NCBI RefSeq assembly: GCF_017114985.1
Contig: NZ_JABXKP010000052.1
Span: forward strand, 62,001-126,000
Length of the DNA stretch: 64,000 bases
From: Nostoc sp. JL33
GTDB taxonomy: Bacteria; Cyanobacteriota; Cyanobacteriia; Cyanobacteriales; Nostocaceae
Direction of reading: 5' to 3'
Shown: positions 35,832-44,538 of the stretch, piece after piece
How the letters are laid out: each line of letters begins with the position of its first letter
How positions within the stretch are numbered: position 1 is the first letter of the stretch
Notes under the pieces: model-generated
Databases searched by the model: none
What the model was told of the DNA's origin: nothing
Seen by the model: only the letters and a program-made list of their open reading frames with translations
Program-made: the position numbers and the translations under genes

Positions 35832-36275
35832 GTGGTATACCTCATAGACACTAACATCCTACTACGTTTTGTAGATCGCACTCACCCACTACACCCAATA
35901 ATACGAACTGCGATCCGAAAACTGCGACACGATGGACATACACTGCAAATCACGGTGCAAAACTGCGTTGAGTTTTGGAATGTTGCTACAAGACCAGCGA
36001 CAAAAAACGGATTTGGCTTGACACCAACAGATGCAGATTGGTTGCTGCGACTGATTGAGCGCCTCTTTCCATTGTTACCTGATATGCCTACTATTTACCC
36101 TGAGTGGCGTAAGCTTGTTGTCACATTCAGTGTGTCAGGTGTCCAAGTGCATGATGCTCGTCTCGTTGCTAATATGAAGGCAAATAGTGTGACGCATATT
36201 TTAACATTCAATACTAAAGATTTCATTCGCTATGCATCTGAAGGAATTGTAGCGGTTGATCCAACAACAGTGTAA
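35832..36275 (+). CDS. PIN-domain toxin, VapC-like
   Basis: A 147-residue PIN ribonuclease with the four acidic positions in place: Asp6 (LIDTN), Glu47 (NCVEFWNVATRP), Asp108 (VHDARLVANM) and Asp130 (FNTKDF). VapC toxins cut tRNA or rRNA. GTG start two bases after the antitoxin stop. The pairing of a ParD-like antitoxin with a PIN toxin (rather than ParE) is seen in cyanobacteria. The pair lies between two 111-bp direct repeats. Confidence 0.87.
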   Translation: MVYLIDTNILLRFVDRTHPLHPIIRTAIRKLRHDGHTLQITVQNCVEFWNVATRPATKNGFGLTPTDADWLLRLIERLFPLLPDMPTIYPEWRKLVVTFSVSGVQVHDARLVANMKANSVTHILTFNTKDFIRYASEGIVAVDPTTV

Positions 36276-36291
36276 TTATTATTTTTCAGGC

Positions 36292-36402
36292 TGCGATCGC
36301 ATATTAAATAGAAGTGGATGCGTCACCGATAGCGTAGCGTTAGCGACGCAGGAGCGTCACAGCCCTTCGTAGACATCGCGCTGGTAAGATAGTAGATAAA
36401 AT
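36292..36402 (+). repeat. 111-bp direct repeat, right copy, after the toxin-antitoxin pair
   Basis: This is the second copy of the sequence at 35381-35491, same orientation, with about four or five differences. Recombination between the copies would remove the toxin-antitoxin pair. Confidence 0.9.
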
Positions 36403-36471
36403 TGGAGATGTGGCTTAATGATTTTAGTATATTAATCACTATTAAAGTGCTAAGAACTAGGAAACTCTAAC

Positions 36472-37356
36472 TCAGCGCTGCACTACCTCAGATGGTAAGT
36501 GTCGCTCTAACCAATCTTCCAAATCAGCCAATACCTCAGGGTAATTAAGGTCATTTTGAATATCGTGATAGGCTCCTGGATACTCAATTCTCAGTTTATC
36601 TGTGGAGTTTATCCGTTGGTAAAAGATATCGCTTCCCTCTGGTAAAGCAACTCGGTCTGCGCTACCGTGGAGAATCAATAATGGTAATTGCCAATCACCT
36701 GCGTGAGCATTAATCCAATCAACTGTTGCAAAGAATTCTGTAGCCAGACGGGCAGTAGCACGGGTATGTCGCAGTGTATCTTGGACATAAGCCGCTACAA
36801 TCTCCTCATCTCGTGAACCAGCGCTGATATCAATACCTGTATTCAGGGTGAAACGCGGCCACACCCGTGAGAGCATTTTTCCTAAAAGCACGCGAATAGG
36901 TGAAACCCCAACTTTCCCCAAGGTTGGCGCTAGAGCGATCGCACCCTGCAATATTGATGCTTGTTGGGGATAGCGTAGAATGTAATCTAAGACAATCACT
37001 GCGCCTAAACTATGACCCAAGATAAAAATTGGGCATCCTGGCTGCTGAGTCTGAATTAACTTTAAGAAGGCTCTCAGGTCTTCGCGAAACTCACTCCAAG
37101 CGTTGATATAGCCTTGCTGACCTGGTGAACGTCCATGACCACGTAACTCTAAGCCGTAGACAGCATATTGTTTGGGTATCAAATGCTGAACCACATTATT
37201 GTAGCGATCGCTGTGTCCTCCGAGTCCATGCACAATCGCTAATATTGCCCGTACTTTACCCTCTGGATGCCAGCTTTGGTAATACAGGTCAAGTCCTCCA
37301 ACACCTTGGAATGTGCCTTCTCTACGAGACACTATGCGATCGCTATGGTCAATCAT
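36472..37356 (-). CDS. Alpha/beta hydrolase, monoacylglycerol lipase/lysophospholipase-like
   Basis: A 294-residue serine hydrolase: oxyanion-hole HGLGGHSDRY, nucleophile elbow GHSLGAVIVL, a later ILHGSADRVALPEGS with the catalytic Asp, and a C-terminal YPGAYHDIQND with the His. This is the hydrolase-4 group that includes monoacylglycerol lipase and PldB-like enzymes. No signal peptide. It points toward the toxin-antitoxin unit and is transcribed alone. Confidence 0.9.
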   Translation of the reverse strand: MIDHSDRIVSRREGTFQGVGGLDLYYQSWHPEGKVRAILAIVHGLGGHSDRYNNVVQHLIPKQYAVYGLELRGHGRSPGQQGYINAWSEFREDLRAFLKLIQTQQPGCPIFILGHSLGAVIVLDYILRYPQQASILQGAIALAPTLGKVGVSPIRVLLGKMLSRVWPRFTLNTGIDISAGSRDEEIVAAYVQDTLRHTRATARLATEFFATVDWINAHAGDWQLPLLILHGSADRVALPEGSDIFYQRINSTDKLRIEYPGAYHDIQNDLNYPEVLADLEDWLERHLPSEVVQR

Positions 37357-37544
37357 AGGCTTAATTTTTTACGTATTTTCCCAGTAAGCTACTAATATGT
37401 CAACATCCATTGTAGTAAAAATAGCTTCGAGCTATGGAAGAATTACAGTGAATTTAGTTACCCTCACGTATTTAAAAGCTTCTAATCCTTGTCGTTACCC
37501 ACATTTTTGTAACAGTCAAAGTGTAGCGCTCACCCAACATCCCG

Positions 37545-37803
37545 CCTAGAACTAAAGTTCTGGGCTAATAGCTCAAGTCCACGCTTAGTGGACTGAAATT
37601 TCCACTTTTTTAAAATCTTATATTTAGTCCTCTTGAGAGGACTTTAACTATTAGCCTCGGAATTTATTCCAAGGCGGCATGGCAACGAAGCGGAAGATTT
37701 ATAAAGATGTTCATAATCACAAGGGCTTGTAACCGTAGGCTCCTTAATAAGGATTGAATCTAAGTTTCTTAATTACGAATTACGAATTACGAATTACGAA
37801 TTA
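37545..37803. repeat. Repeat-filled gap with AATTACG heptamers
   Basis: The 444-bp gap 37357-37800 holds paired elements CTCAAGTCCACGCTTAGTGG and TAGTCCTCTTGAGAGGACT (37570-37650). It ends in four AATTACG heptamers at 37772-37800, which run into the stop codon of the next gene. No gene is seen. Confidence 0.75.
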
Positions 37804-39567
37804 TTTCCCATACCACATCTGCCGTAAAAACTGAATAATCTTTACAAATCTCTCTTCTAGCCAGAGCATAACATAATCAAGCCATTCCAGAAGTTGCTCT
37901 AAGGGGTGCTTCTCATAGCCTGTTGAAGTTGCTTTGGTTTCTATCCAGTCTGGCTGTGCCTCAACTTGACTGCTTTGGTGAAATTGCTGTTGCAAAATTT
38001 CCCCTTTACCACTCTCGCTTTTAGTTTCGGAAATACGGGCTTGGGTTTGTTTTCTAGAAGCGACTTTTCCAGATGTTTTTTGACTTGAGGCGACATTATT
38101 AGTTACTTGTTTTCTTTGCACCAAGCCAGAACCCACTTTAGGTTGTTTTACACTCAAATTCTTTTGTGGAAAATGCCCTACTGATAAACTTGCGGCTAAA
38201 GTAGGATTTTTAGTTTGAGAAAGTGTAACTGGCTTATCAACAACGGTTTCGGTGTCACCAAATAAATCACCCCGCGTTAGCCAAGGATCATCTTTTAAAT
38301 CCTGGTTCTCCAACTGAGGGCTTTTGGGCAAGCCTTTTCTAGGGCGTGATGATAATACTTTACCTGGCAATCGCTGATCACTGGTTGTTGGCTCAAGTGT
38401 TTTTCTACTACCAACACCAAAAAAGTAATTAAGCGCCGCCTCAATCAAAGCCTGAAGATTCAATTTATGAGTTTCCAAATCATCAGCAGTGGTTGCAATT
38501 TCTCTCCTACCAGCTAATTGCTCTTTGCCATAAAGAAATATGTTTAACTGAGTTTGGGCAACTTGGACAATTTCCTGGCTACGTTCTTGCACAGGTACTA
38601 AAGCATTTGATTCCAACTTAGCAACGGCTGTATCTAGAAATGCTAATAATCTATCTGCATTAAACGTGATCTGCGATTTATTCTCCAAACCTCTCCCCAA
38701 GAGTCCATTAGGCTCTGATTCTTGCTCCCCAAGCATTGTAGGGTTGGGGTTGGGGGTTAGGTTTGAGATAAGATTGGACACGGTATTATTAATTAAATCT
38801 TTTGGTATTCCCTCGGCTAAAACTGGAATTTTAGCTGGATTACCGTCAGTGAGTTTTGCTAATAAACGGTCAATTTGTGGTAATAGCTGCGTTTCTTTTT
38901 GAGCTATAATCAACCGCCAACACTGCCAGTACTTAGCAACTTCCTTAATAATCCGGTCTTCTAATTTTGCCTGCTGTTGAGGTGTCAAAATATCTAGAAT
39001 TTCATTATCAGAAGTAATAAGTACTAAATTTCGATTGAGCAAATTTGTGGCAATTCCCCGCACTATTGAAACATGCTGTTGAAGGGGATTTTCCAAATGT
39101 GAAGGTTTGAGACTTTCAGCTTTATTCTCTGTAATATTTGATGATTGAGTAAGATTAGCATTATTCTCAACGAATTTCAGCCGAAAAACTCCCACCAAAG
39201 CCAAAGGATTGAAAAATTCAGATGTTTTTGCAGGAGTAGAGGCGGGTTGATCAGATGATAGATAATGGACAGCTTCTAGTACATGTTGAATAGGACTATC
39301 AACATTTGGCATTACGGGCTGGAAATCGGTATCATTTGGTTGTAACTTTAGTCTAGTTTGTGGTTCTTTGGTCTGTAGCGTTTTCCCAGACGATTCCGAT
39401 GACTGAAACAGTAGATACACTGGGTAAAGTAGTACCTCCACACCCCACTTAGTGGCAACTTGCAAATGCCGGAAGGTGTGTTCCCACTGTTGTGTCACCC
39501 GCCGAGATTGCTGGTGGACAAAGTTAAATAGTCTGCTTTGATAACGACCAGAGGAACCAGAAGACAT
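37801..39567 (-). CDS. Unrecognised 588-aa protein with C-terminal aromatic helix
   Basis: A soluble-looking protein with a conserved-looking N-terminal part (RLFNFVHQQSRRVTQQWEHT, then VEVLLYPVYLLFQSS), a helical middle (ILTPQQQAKLEDRIIKEVAK) and a long low-complexity Ser/Lys/Gln-rich segment (about 400-545). It ends in an aromatic amphipathic helix (LLEWLDYVMLWLEERFVKII). No known domain is recognised. Residues about 266-294 (NPNPTMLGEQESEPNG and neighbours) are encoded by an intergenic-type repeat inserted in frame at 38685-38770. Divergent from the mannosidase gene. Confidence 0.75.
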   Translation of the reverse strand: MSSGSSGRYQSRLFNFVHQQSRRVTQQWEHTFRHLQVATKWGVEVLLYPVYLLFQSSESSGKTLQTKEPQTRLKLQPNDTDFQPVMPNVDSPIQHVLEAVHYLSSDQPASTPAKTSEFFNPLALVGVFRLKFVENNANLTQSSNITENKAESLKPSHLENPLQQHVSIVRGIATNLLNRNLVLITSDNEILDILTPQQQAKLEDRIIKEVAKYWQCWRLIIAQKETQLLPQIDRLLAKLTDGNPAKIPVLAEGIPKDLINNTVSNLISNLTPNPNPTMLGEQESEPNGLLGRGLENKSQITFNADRLLAFLDTAVAKLESNALVPVQERSQEIVQVAQTQLNIFLYGKEQLAGRREIATTADDLETHKLNLQALIEAALNYFFGVGSRKTLEPTTSDQRLPGKVLSSRPRKGLPKSPQLENQDLKDDPWLTRGDLFGDTETVVDKPVTLSQTKNPTLAASLSVGHFPQKNLSVKQPKVGSGLVQRKQVTNNVASSQKTSGKVASRKQTQARISETKSESGKGEILQQQFHQSSQVEAQPDWIETKATSTGYEKHPLEQLLEWLDYVMLWLEERFVKIIQFLRQMWYGK

Positions 39568-39672
39568 AGTAGTAATTTTTTAGTTCAAGTCTTGTTGAGT
39601 TGTGAGACTCGCGCCAAACAATAAAAACGACTAACTGTTAATTATCGTAAGTGACCTTATCTTAGCGAAAAT

Positions 39673-42600
39673 ATGACCCCGACTGTCTCTCAATCCCAGA
39701 CCAAATTCATCTCACAAGCAATTGAGCAACTGCGCTCTTTTTGTCAAGTTAATCTTCAGTCTACTTGGTTATACCAGGAATCTGACCTGATTATTACTGA
39801 TGTTGTAGCTGCTGATTTGTCTCATTGGCAACCTGTCCAGTTGAATGCTAAAGAACATATCGCTTGGACAGGCGGCAAAAAAGTGCTATGGCTAGTGCAA
39901 AAATTGGTGGTTCCCCAAGATTTACAGGGTTATCCCTTAGCTGGCTTATCTTTGCGGCTGGCGCTGGTTTGGTGGGCAGATTCTGCTGAGATTTATGTGA
40001 ATGGGGAGTTAGTGCTGGAAGGGGATTTATTTGATTGTTCGCCGAGAGTGCTTCTCAGTCAAGGGGTAACGCCAGGGGAAGAGTTTATTGTGGCTTTGCG
40101 CTTAGTGAGTCCGGGACATTGTGATGGTGCTTTAGTGCGATCGCTCCTAGTTTATCAGTCTATTGATGATAATAATCCCGATCCGGGCTTTGTGGCTGAT
40201 GAGTTAGCTGTGGTGCAGCTTTATTTGGAAAAATTTGCACCGGAGAGGTTGGATGTTTTGGTAGAGGTGGTGGGGGAGGTTACGAACCGCGTTCGCGCAG
40301 CGTCTCGTAGAGAAGGCGCGAAGGACGCGTTCGCGCAGCGTCTCGTTGGCGCAGCCTCTCGTAGAGAAGAGAAGGAAGAGAAGAAAGAGTTGGTGAAGTC
40401 GTTTTTATCTCTACGCCAAAACCTAATTCAATCCGACATCTTAGCCCCCCTTTTGAAGGGGGGTTGGGGGGATCAAAAATCTAAAATTTTCTTATTGGGT
40501 CATGCTCATTTAGATTTAGCATGGTTATGGCCTGTGAGTGAAACTTGGAATGCGGCGCAAAACACTTTTGAGTCGGTTCTGAAGTTGCAAGAAGATTTTC
40601 CTGAGTTAATTTTCTGTCATTCGACTCCCGCACTTTATGCTTGGATTGAGGAACATCGCCCAGATTTGTTTGGGGCGATTCAAGCACAGGTAGCTGCTGG
40701 ACGTTGGGAAGTTGTCGGCGGAATGTGGGTGGAACCGGAACTCAACCTAATTGCTGGTGAATCAATAGTCCGTCAGCTATTGTATGGTCAACGCTACATC
40801 CAGGAGAAATTTGGTAAGCTTTCAACTGTGGTGTGGGTTCCAGATTCTTTTGGTTTCTGTGCAACTTTACCGCAGTTTTTCGCCAATGCTGGAATTGAAT
40901 ATTTTGTCACGCAGAAGTTGCGGTGGAATGATACTACTAAATTTGATTATGGGGCTTTTTGGTGGCGATCGCCTGACGGTAGCGAAGTCTTTAGTTTGAT
41001 GTCTGCACCCATCGGTGAAAGCATTGACCCTGTTAAAATGGTATCCTACGCTCTTGAGTGGCAAACCCAAACTAATTTACCAGAATCCCTCTGGCTTCCC
41101 GGTGTCGGCGACCACGGCGGCGGCCCCACCCGTGATATGTTAGAAACCGCCCAACGCTGGCAAAAGTCGCCTTTCTTCCCAGACTTAGAATTTACGACGG
41201 CTGAAAAATATTTACAGGAGATTAGTAGTCAGTTAACTTCACAATCCAAAATCCAAAATCCAAAATCCAAAATTCAAAGTCCCATCTGGAATGACGAACT
41301 ATACTTAGAATTCCATCGCGGTTGCTACACTACCCACGCAGATCAAAAACGCTGGAATCGTCTTTGTGAAAATTTATTATATCAAGCTGAACTATTTGCG
41401 ACCTTGGCAACTGTAAGCTGTGGCGTGACATATCCCAAAGCAGAAATCGAAGCAGCTTGGAAACTGGTGTTATTTCAACAGTTTCACGATATTTTACCTG
41501 GTTCTTCAATTACCCAAGTTTACACAGATGCGTTGCCCCAGTGGCAGCAAGTGGAACAAGTGGGAACGAAGATATTACAGTCATCACTTTTAGCGATCGC
41601 ATCTCACACTACTCTATCAGAACCACCAAAATCCGATAGTTTGCCTATTTTCGTTTTCAATTCTCTCAATTGGCAACGTTCTGAGGTAGTCTCTGTAGCC
41701 TTACCCACGCCAGAGGAATGGCAGATTTACGATGCTTCTGGAAAGCAGCTTATCTCCCAACTATCTCAACCATCAACGCTACTATTTCTCGCCACCGAAA
41801 TTCCACCCGTAGGCTACCGCATATTTTGGCTTTCCCCCTCATCTCCCTCACTCCCCATTCCCCACTCCCTACTCCTGCCAGACTGGATTTTAGAAAATGA
41901 ATTCCTGCGAGTTGTTATAGATCCTGATACGGGAGATTTATCAAGTGTTTTTGACAAAACTTATCAACGAGAAGTTTTGAGTGGGGCGGGGAATCAACTG
42001 CAAGCTTTTAAAGACAGTGGTCAATATTGGGATGCTTGGAATATAGACCCCAATTACGCTCAACATCCCTTACCCGCAACAAATCTTCAATCTATCCAGT
42101 GGTTAGAACAAGGCCCAGTGCAAAGTCGTGTGCGCGTGGTGCGTCAGTTGGGTGAATCGGAATTTTGCCAAGACTATATTTTGCAAGCTGGTTCACCTCT
42201 GCTAAACATAGCTACTACCGTTAATTGGCAAGAAAATCATGTATTAGTGAAAGCTGCTTTTCCTCTGAATATTGAAGCAGACTTTGCTACCTATGAAATT
42301 CCCTGTGGCGCGATTCGCCGCCCAACTAAACGGCAAACCCCCGCAGAACAAGCAAAATGGGAAGTTCCCGCTTTGCGTTGGGCTGATTTGACAGCAGAAA
42401 CACAAGCGGGTATTCACGGAGTTAGTTTACTAAATGATTGTAAATACGGTTACGACAGCAAACCAAATCAACTCCGCTTGACACTGCTACGTAGTGCTAA
42501 TTGGCCAGACTCAGAGGCTGATAGAGGTTTTCACGAGTTCACATATACCTTGTATCCTCATGCAACTAGCTGGGAATCAGCCCATACAGTACGGCGTGGC

Positions 42601-42978
42601 TATGAATTGAATATACCGTTGCAAGTGATATTGAATCCCGTTAATCAAAACCCAGATAAAAATTCTCCCCTCTGTGCTGGTAAAGATGCGTTGGGGGTGA
42701 GATTCCTAGATTTATCAGCTGAAAATTTAATTTTAATGGCTTTGAAGCCATCTGAAGATGACCCACAGCAGTTAATTCTGCGGTGTTATGAATGTCACGG
42801 AGAAACAGCCGAGTTATCTTTGCAAAGTGATTTAGGGTTGAGTCTAGGAGATACAGTAGATTTGTTAGAGCGTTCCCCTAACACTGAATTCTCATCTGGG
42901 CAACAAATCTTCACAATTCACCCTTGGAAAATCGCCAGTTTCAAGGTGATACCAGCGATTAATCCCAGGCTGGAGTGA
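39673..42978 (+). CDS. Alpha-mannosidase, glycoside hydrolase family 38
   Basis: An 1101-residue class II alpha-mannosidase. The GH38 catalytic domain starts with the zinc-binding GHAHLDLAWLW near residue 275 and has the nucleophile segment WVPDSFGFCATLPQF and later GDHGGGPT. The middle helical domain and C-terminal beta-sandwich (VIDPDTGDLSSVFDKTYQRE) follow. It trims alpha-mannose from glycans or glycosides in the cytoplasm; no signal peptide. Three stretches are repeat-derived: about residues 204-236 (AASRREGAKDAFAQRLVG), about 257-268 (from a CCCCCCTTTTGAAGGGGGG-type palindrome), and about 523-536 ([12 protein letters not shown]). All keep the frame and sit between, not within, recognised motifs. 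Confidence 0.93.
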   Translation: MTPTVSQSQTKFISQAIEQLRSFCQVNLQSTWLYQESDLIITDVVAADLSHWQPVQLNAKEHIAWTGGKKVLWLVQKLVVPQDLQGYPLAGLSLRLALVWWADSAEIYVNGELVLEGDLFDCSPRVLLSQGVTPGEEFIVALRLVSPGHCDGALVRSLLVYQSIDDNNPDPGFVADELAVVQLYLEKFAPERLDVLVEVVGEVTNRVRAASRREGAKDAFAQRLVGAASRREEKEEKKELVKSFLSLRQNLIQSDILAPLLKGGWGDQKSKIFLLGHAHLDLAWLWPVSETWNAAQNTFESVLKLQEDFPELIFCHSTPALYAWIEEHRPDLFGAIQAQVAAGRWEVVGGMWVEPELNLIAGESIVRQLLYGQRYIQEKFGKLSTVVWVPDSFGFCATLPQFFANAGIEYFVTQKLRWNDTTKFDYGAFWWRSPDGSEVFSLMSAPIGESIDPVKMVSYALEWQTQTNLPESLWLPGVGDHGGGPTRDMLETAQRWQKSPFFPDLEFTTAEKYLQEISSQLTSQSKIQNPKSKIQSPIWNDELYLEFHRGCYTTHADQKRWNRLCENLLYQAELFATLATVSCGVTYPKAEIEAAWKLVLFQQFHDILPGSSITQVYTDALPQWQQVEQVGTKILQSSLLAIASHTTLSEPPKSDSLPIFVFNSLNWQRSEVVSVALPTPEEWQIYDASGKQLISQLSQPSTLLFLATEIPPVGYRIFWLSPSSPSLPIPHSLLLPDWILENEFLRVVIDPDTGDLSSVFDKTYQREVLSGAGNQLQAFKDSGQYWDAWNIDPNYAQHPLPATNLQSIQWLEQGPVQSRVRVVRQLGESEFCQDYILQAGSPLLNIATTVNWQENHVLVKAAFPLNIEADFATYEIPCGAIRRPTKRQTPAEQAKWEVPALRWADLTAETQAGIHGVSLLNDCKYGYDSKPNQLRLTLLRSANWPDSEADRGFHEFTYTLYPHATSWESAHTVRRGYELNIPLQVILNPVNQNPDKNSPLCAGKDALGVRFLDLSAENLILMALKPSEDDPQQLILRCYECHGETAELSLQSDLGLSLGDTVDLLERSPNTEFSSGQQIFTIHPWKIASFKVIPAINPRLE

Positions 42979-43061
42979 GCCACTATTGCTCTGTCAGTGG
43001 TCAATTGTCTCACATCTCGCACTTAGCGCTGGCGATTAGAAATCGCGGCTATACAAACGTT

Positions 43062-43215
43062 CGCGTAGCGTCTCGCAGAGAAGTCCACGGAGGTGGACTA
43101 AGAAAAAATCAAAGGTTTTTACCACCTCCGTGGGTTTCGCCTGTGTAGCCAAGCCAGTGCGTTGGGCGGGCAATGCCCGACTTGAAGCACCTGGCGCGCG
43201 ACTTCCAGTCGCCTG
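43062..43215 (-). repeat. Composite dispersed repeat, inverted copy of that at 31.0 kb
   Basis: 43141-43215 is the inverted copy of 30947-31021. The adjoining AGTCCACGGAGGTGGACT and CCACCTCCGTGGG palindromes (43082-43135) and a GTTCGCGTAGCGTCTCGCAG unit complete the array. It fills most of the gap between the mannosidase gene and psbN. Confidence 0.85.
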
Positions 43216-43279
43216 GTGCAAGATATAAGTTGTGGTTTTCCACAGACCACTGATAAATGACTAATGACCCTTGACTCGT

Positions 43280-43411
43280 TTAATCTTCGTGGTCATCAAA
43301 CGGATCGTTCAATTGCTTGCTAGGAGGGCCAAAGGAGGTATAAATCGACAGTCCGGTGATGGCAACCACCACGACAGCCACAGAAATGCTAAGAACTATT
43401 GCGGGTTCCAT
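43280..43411 (-). CDS. psbN: Photosystem II assembly protein PsbN
   Basis: A 43-residue protein, MEPAIVLSISVAVVVVAITG then LSIYTSFGPPSKQLNDPFDD, with one membrane helix and the conserved SFGPPS(K/A)QL-DPF end. It is required for assembly or repair of photosystem II rather than being a stable subunit. Divergent from psbH with 85 bases between, the usual arrangement in cyanobacteria. Confidence 0.97.
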   Translation of the reverse strand: MEPAIVLSISVAVVVVAITGLSIYTSFGPPSKQLNDPFDDHED

Positions 43412-43496
43412 AATTGAGAGATAGATGATGAGTGCTATTCTTATAGAATATTACAGAAGATTAAAAAAAGCTTTGGGAAGTAATATTAGGTGAACT

Positions 43497-43700
43497 ATGG
43501 CACAAAGGACTTGGTTGGGAGATATCCTGAAACCCCTGAACTCTGAGTATGGGAAGGTGGCTCCAGGATGGGGTACTACCCCTGTGATGGGTGTTTTTAT
43601 TTTGCTATTTTTCGTGTTTCTGCTGATTATTCTGCAACTTTACAATAAATCACTGTTGATTCAGGATGTACTTGTCGATTGGCGGAGTTTAGGACGCTAA
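43497..43700 (+). CDS. psbH: Photosystem II subunit PsbH
   Basis: A 67-residue, single-helix photosystem II core subunit: [20 protein letters not shown], then [20 protein letters not shown], ending in SWLLIQDV-like LIQDVLVDW. It supports electron transfer at the quinone side and CP47 binding. The plant N-terminal phosphorylated extension is absent, as expected in cyanobacteria. Followed by a clear intrinsic terminator. Confidence 0.97.
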   Translation: MAQRTWLGDILKPLNSEYGKVAPGWGTTPVMGVFILLFFVFLLIILQLYNKSLLIQDVLVDWRSLGR

Positions 43701-43741
43701 CGGATACACAGCCATCAAGTTTGGATAACAAGTTAAATCAC

Positions 43742-43764
43742 ACCCGGTTTTTCCGGGTTTTTTT
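43742..43764 (+). terminator. Intrinsic terminator of psbH
   Basis: ACCCGG-TTTTT-CCGGGT followed by seven T residues, 42 bases after the psbH stop. Confidence 0.85.
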
Positions 43765-43976
43765 GTTAACGGTCAGTGCACCCTAACTATATTTATATAA
43801 AATATGTTTGTAGTCCGATAAAAACAAAACGTCACGCTCGGCGTAAACGCCTTAAACCGTTTTTATCCCTGGCATGTTCACGCAGTGTTCCCGAAGGGTA
43901 CGCACAGGTTTTTCAACGAGTATTCTTATAATATGTGAGTTTCTGTAGTGGTTCTATAATTTATAGGAGACAAAAA

Positions 43977-44249
43977 ATGAATATATTTGGTATCGGTCTG
44001 CCGGAAATGGCTGTAATTATGGTAGTGGCGCTGTTAATCTTTGGCCCAAAAAAGCTGCCAGAGATTGGTCGGAGTGTGGGTAAAACAATTCGTAGTTTCC
44101 AAGAAGCTTCCAAGGACTTTCAAAACGAGTTTCAAAAAGAAGCAGAACAGTTAGAAGAAGTTGTAAAGACTACTGCTGAATTGGAACCTAAACAAATCCA
44201 CTCTGCTAAATCTGAGCAAGATACCGCTAGTTCTTCCCAAGCTAGCTAG
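43977..44249 (+). CDS. tatA: Sec-independent translocase protein TatA
   Basis: A 90-residue protein: short N-terminal membrane helix (MAVIMVVALLIFGPKKLPEI, with the FGPKKLPE hinge), an amphipathic helix (GRSVGKTIRSFQEASKDFQN), and a charged tail. This is TatA/Hcf106-like, forming the pore part of the twin-arginine pathway for folded proteins at the thylakoid or plasma membrane. The ATG at 43977 with TAGGAG upstream is preferred to an earlier in-frame start at 43935. Confidence 0.93.
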   Translation: MNIFGIGLPEMAVIMVVALLIFGPKKLPEIGRSVGKTIRSFQEASKDFQNEFQKEAEQLEEVVKTTAELEPKQIHSAKSEQDTASSSQAS

Positions 44250-44261
44250 GAGAACATACGA

Positions 44262-44523
44262 ATTTTGGATTTTGGATTTTGGATTTTGGATTTTAGATTG
44301 TTTTGCGGTTTACAGCAACGTCTCTGGTGAACGTAACAAATCCAAAGGATGCTCGTTCCGACGCTGCGCTATCGTCAATCTAAAATCACTAAGCCTTGTA
44401 CCATTGCGGTCTAGTTTCAATCCAAAAGACGCTCTCTGCGAGACGCTACGCGTAGCTTGTCCTCCGCAGGAGTACGGAGACTCGCTAACGCTACGCTATC
44501 GCAAATCTAAAATCTAAAATTGA
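44262..44523. repeat. Heptamer and GC-rich repeats between tatA and pth
   Basis: TTTTGGA heptamers, four to five copies (44264-44295), are followed by mixed CTACGCGTAGCTTGTCCTCC- and GACTCGCTAACGCTACG-type units (44430-44500) and short AATCTAA copies. A 81-codon open frame here is made entirely of repeats and is not counted as a gene. Confidence 0.85.
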
Positions 44524-44538
44524 TTGACTGTAGGCAAA

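Noticed and set aside
44272..44517. 81-codon open frame between tatA and pth
   Set aside because: Made of TTTTGGA heptamers and GC-rich repeats; the peptide is a translation of repeats.
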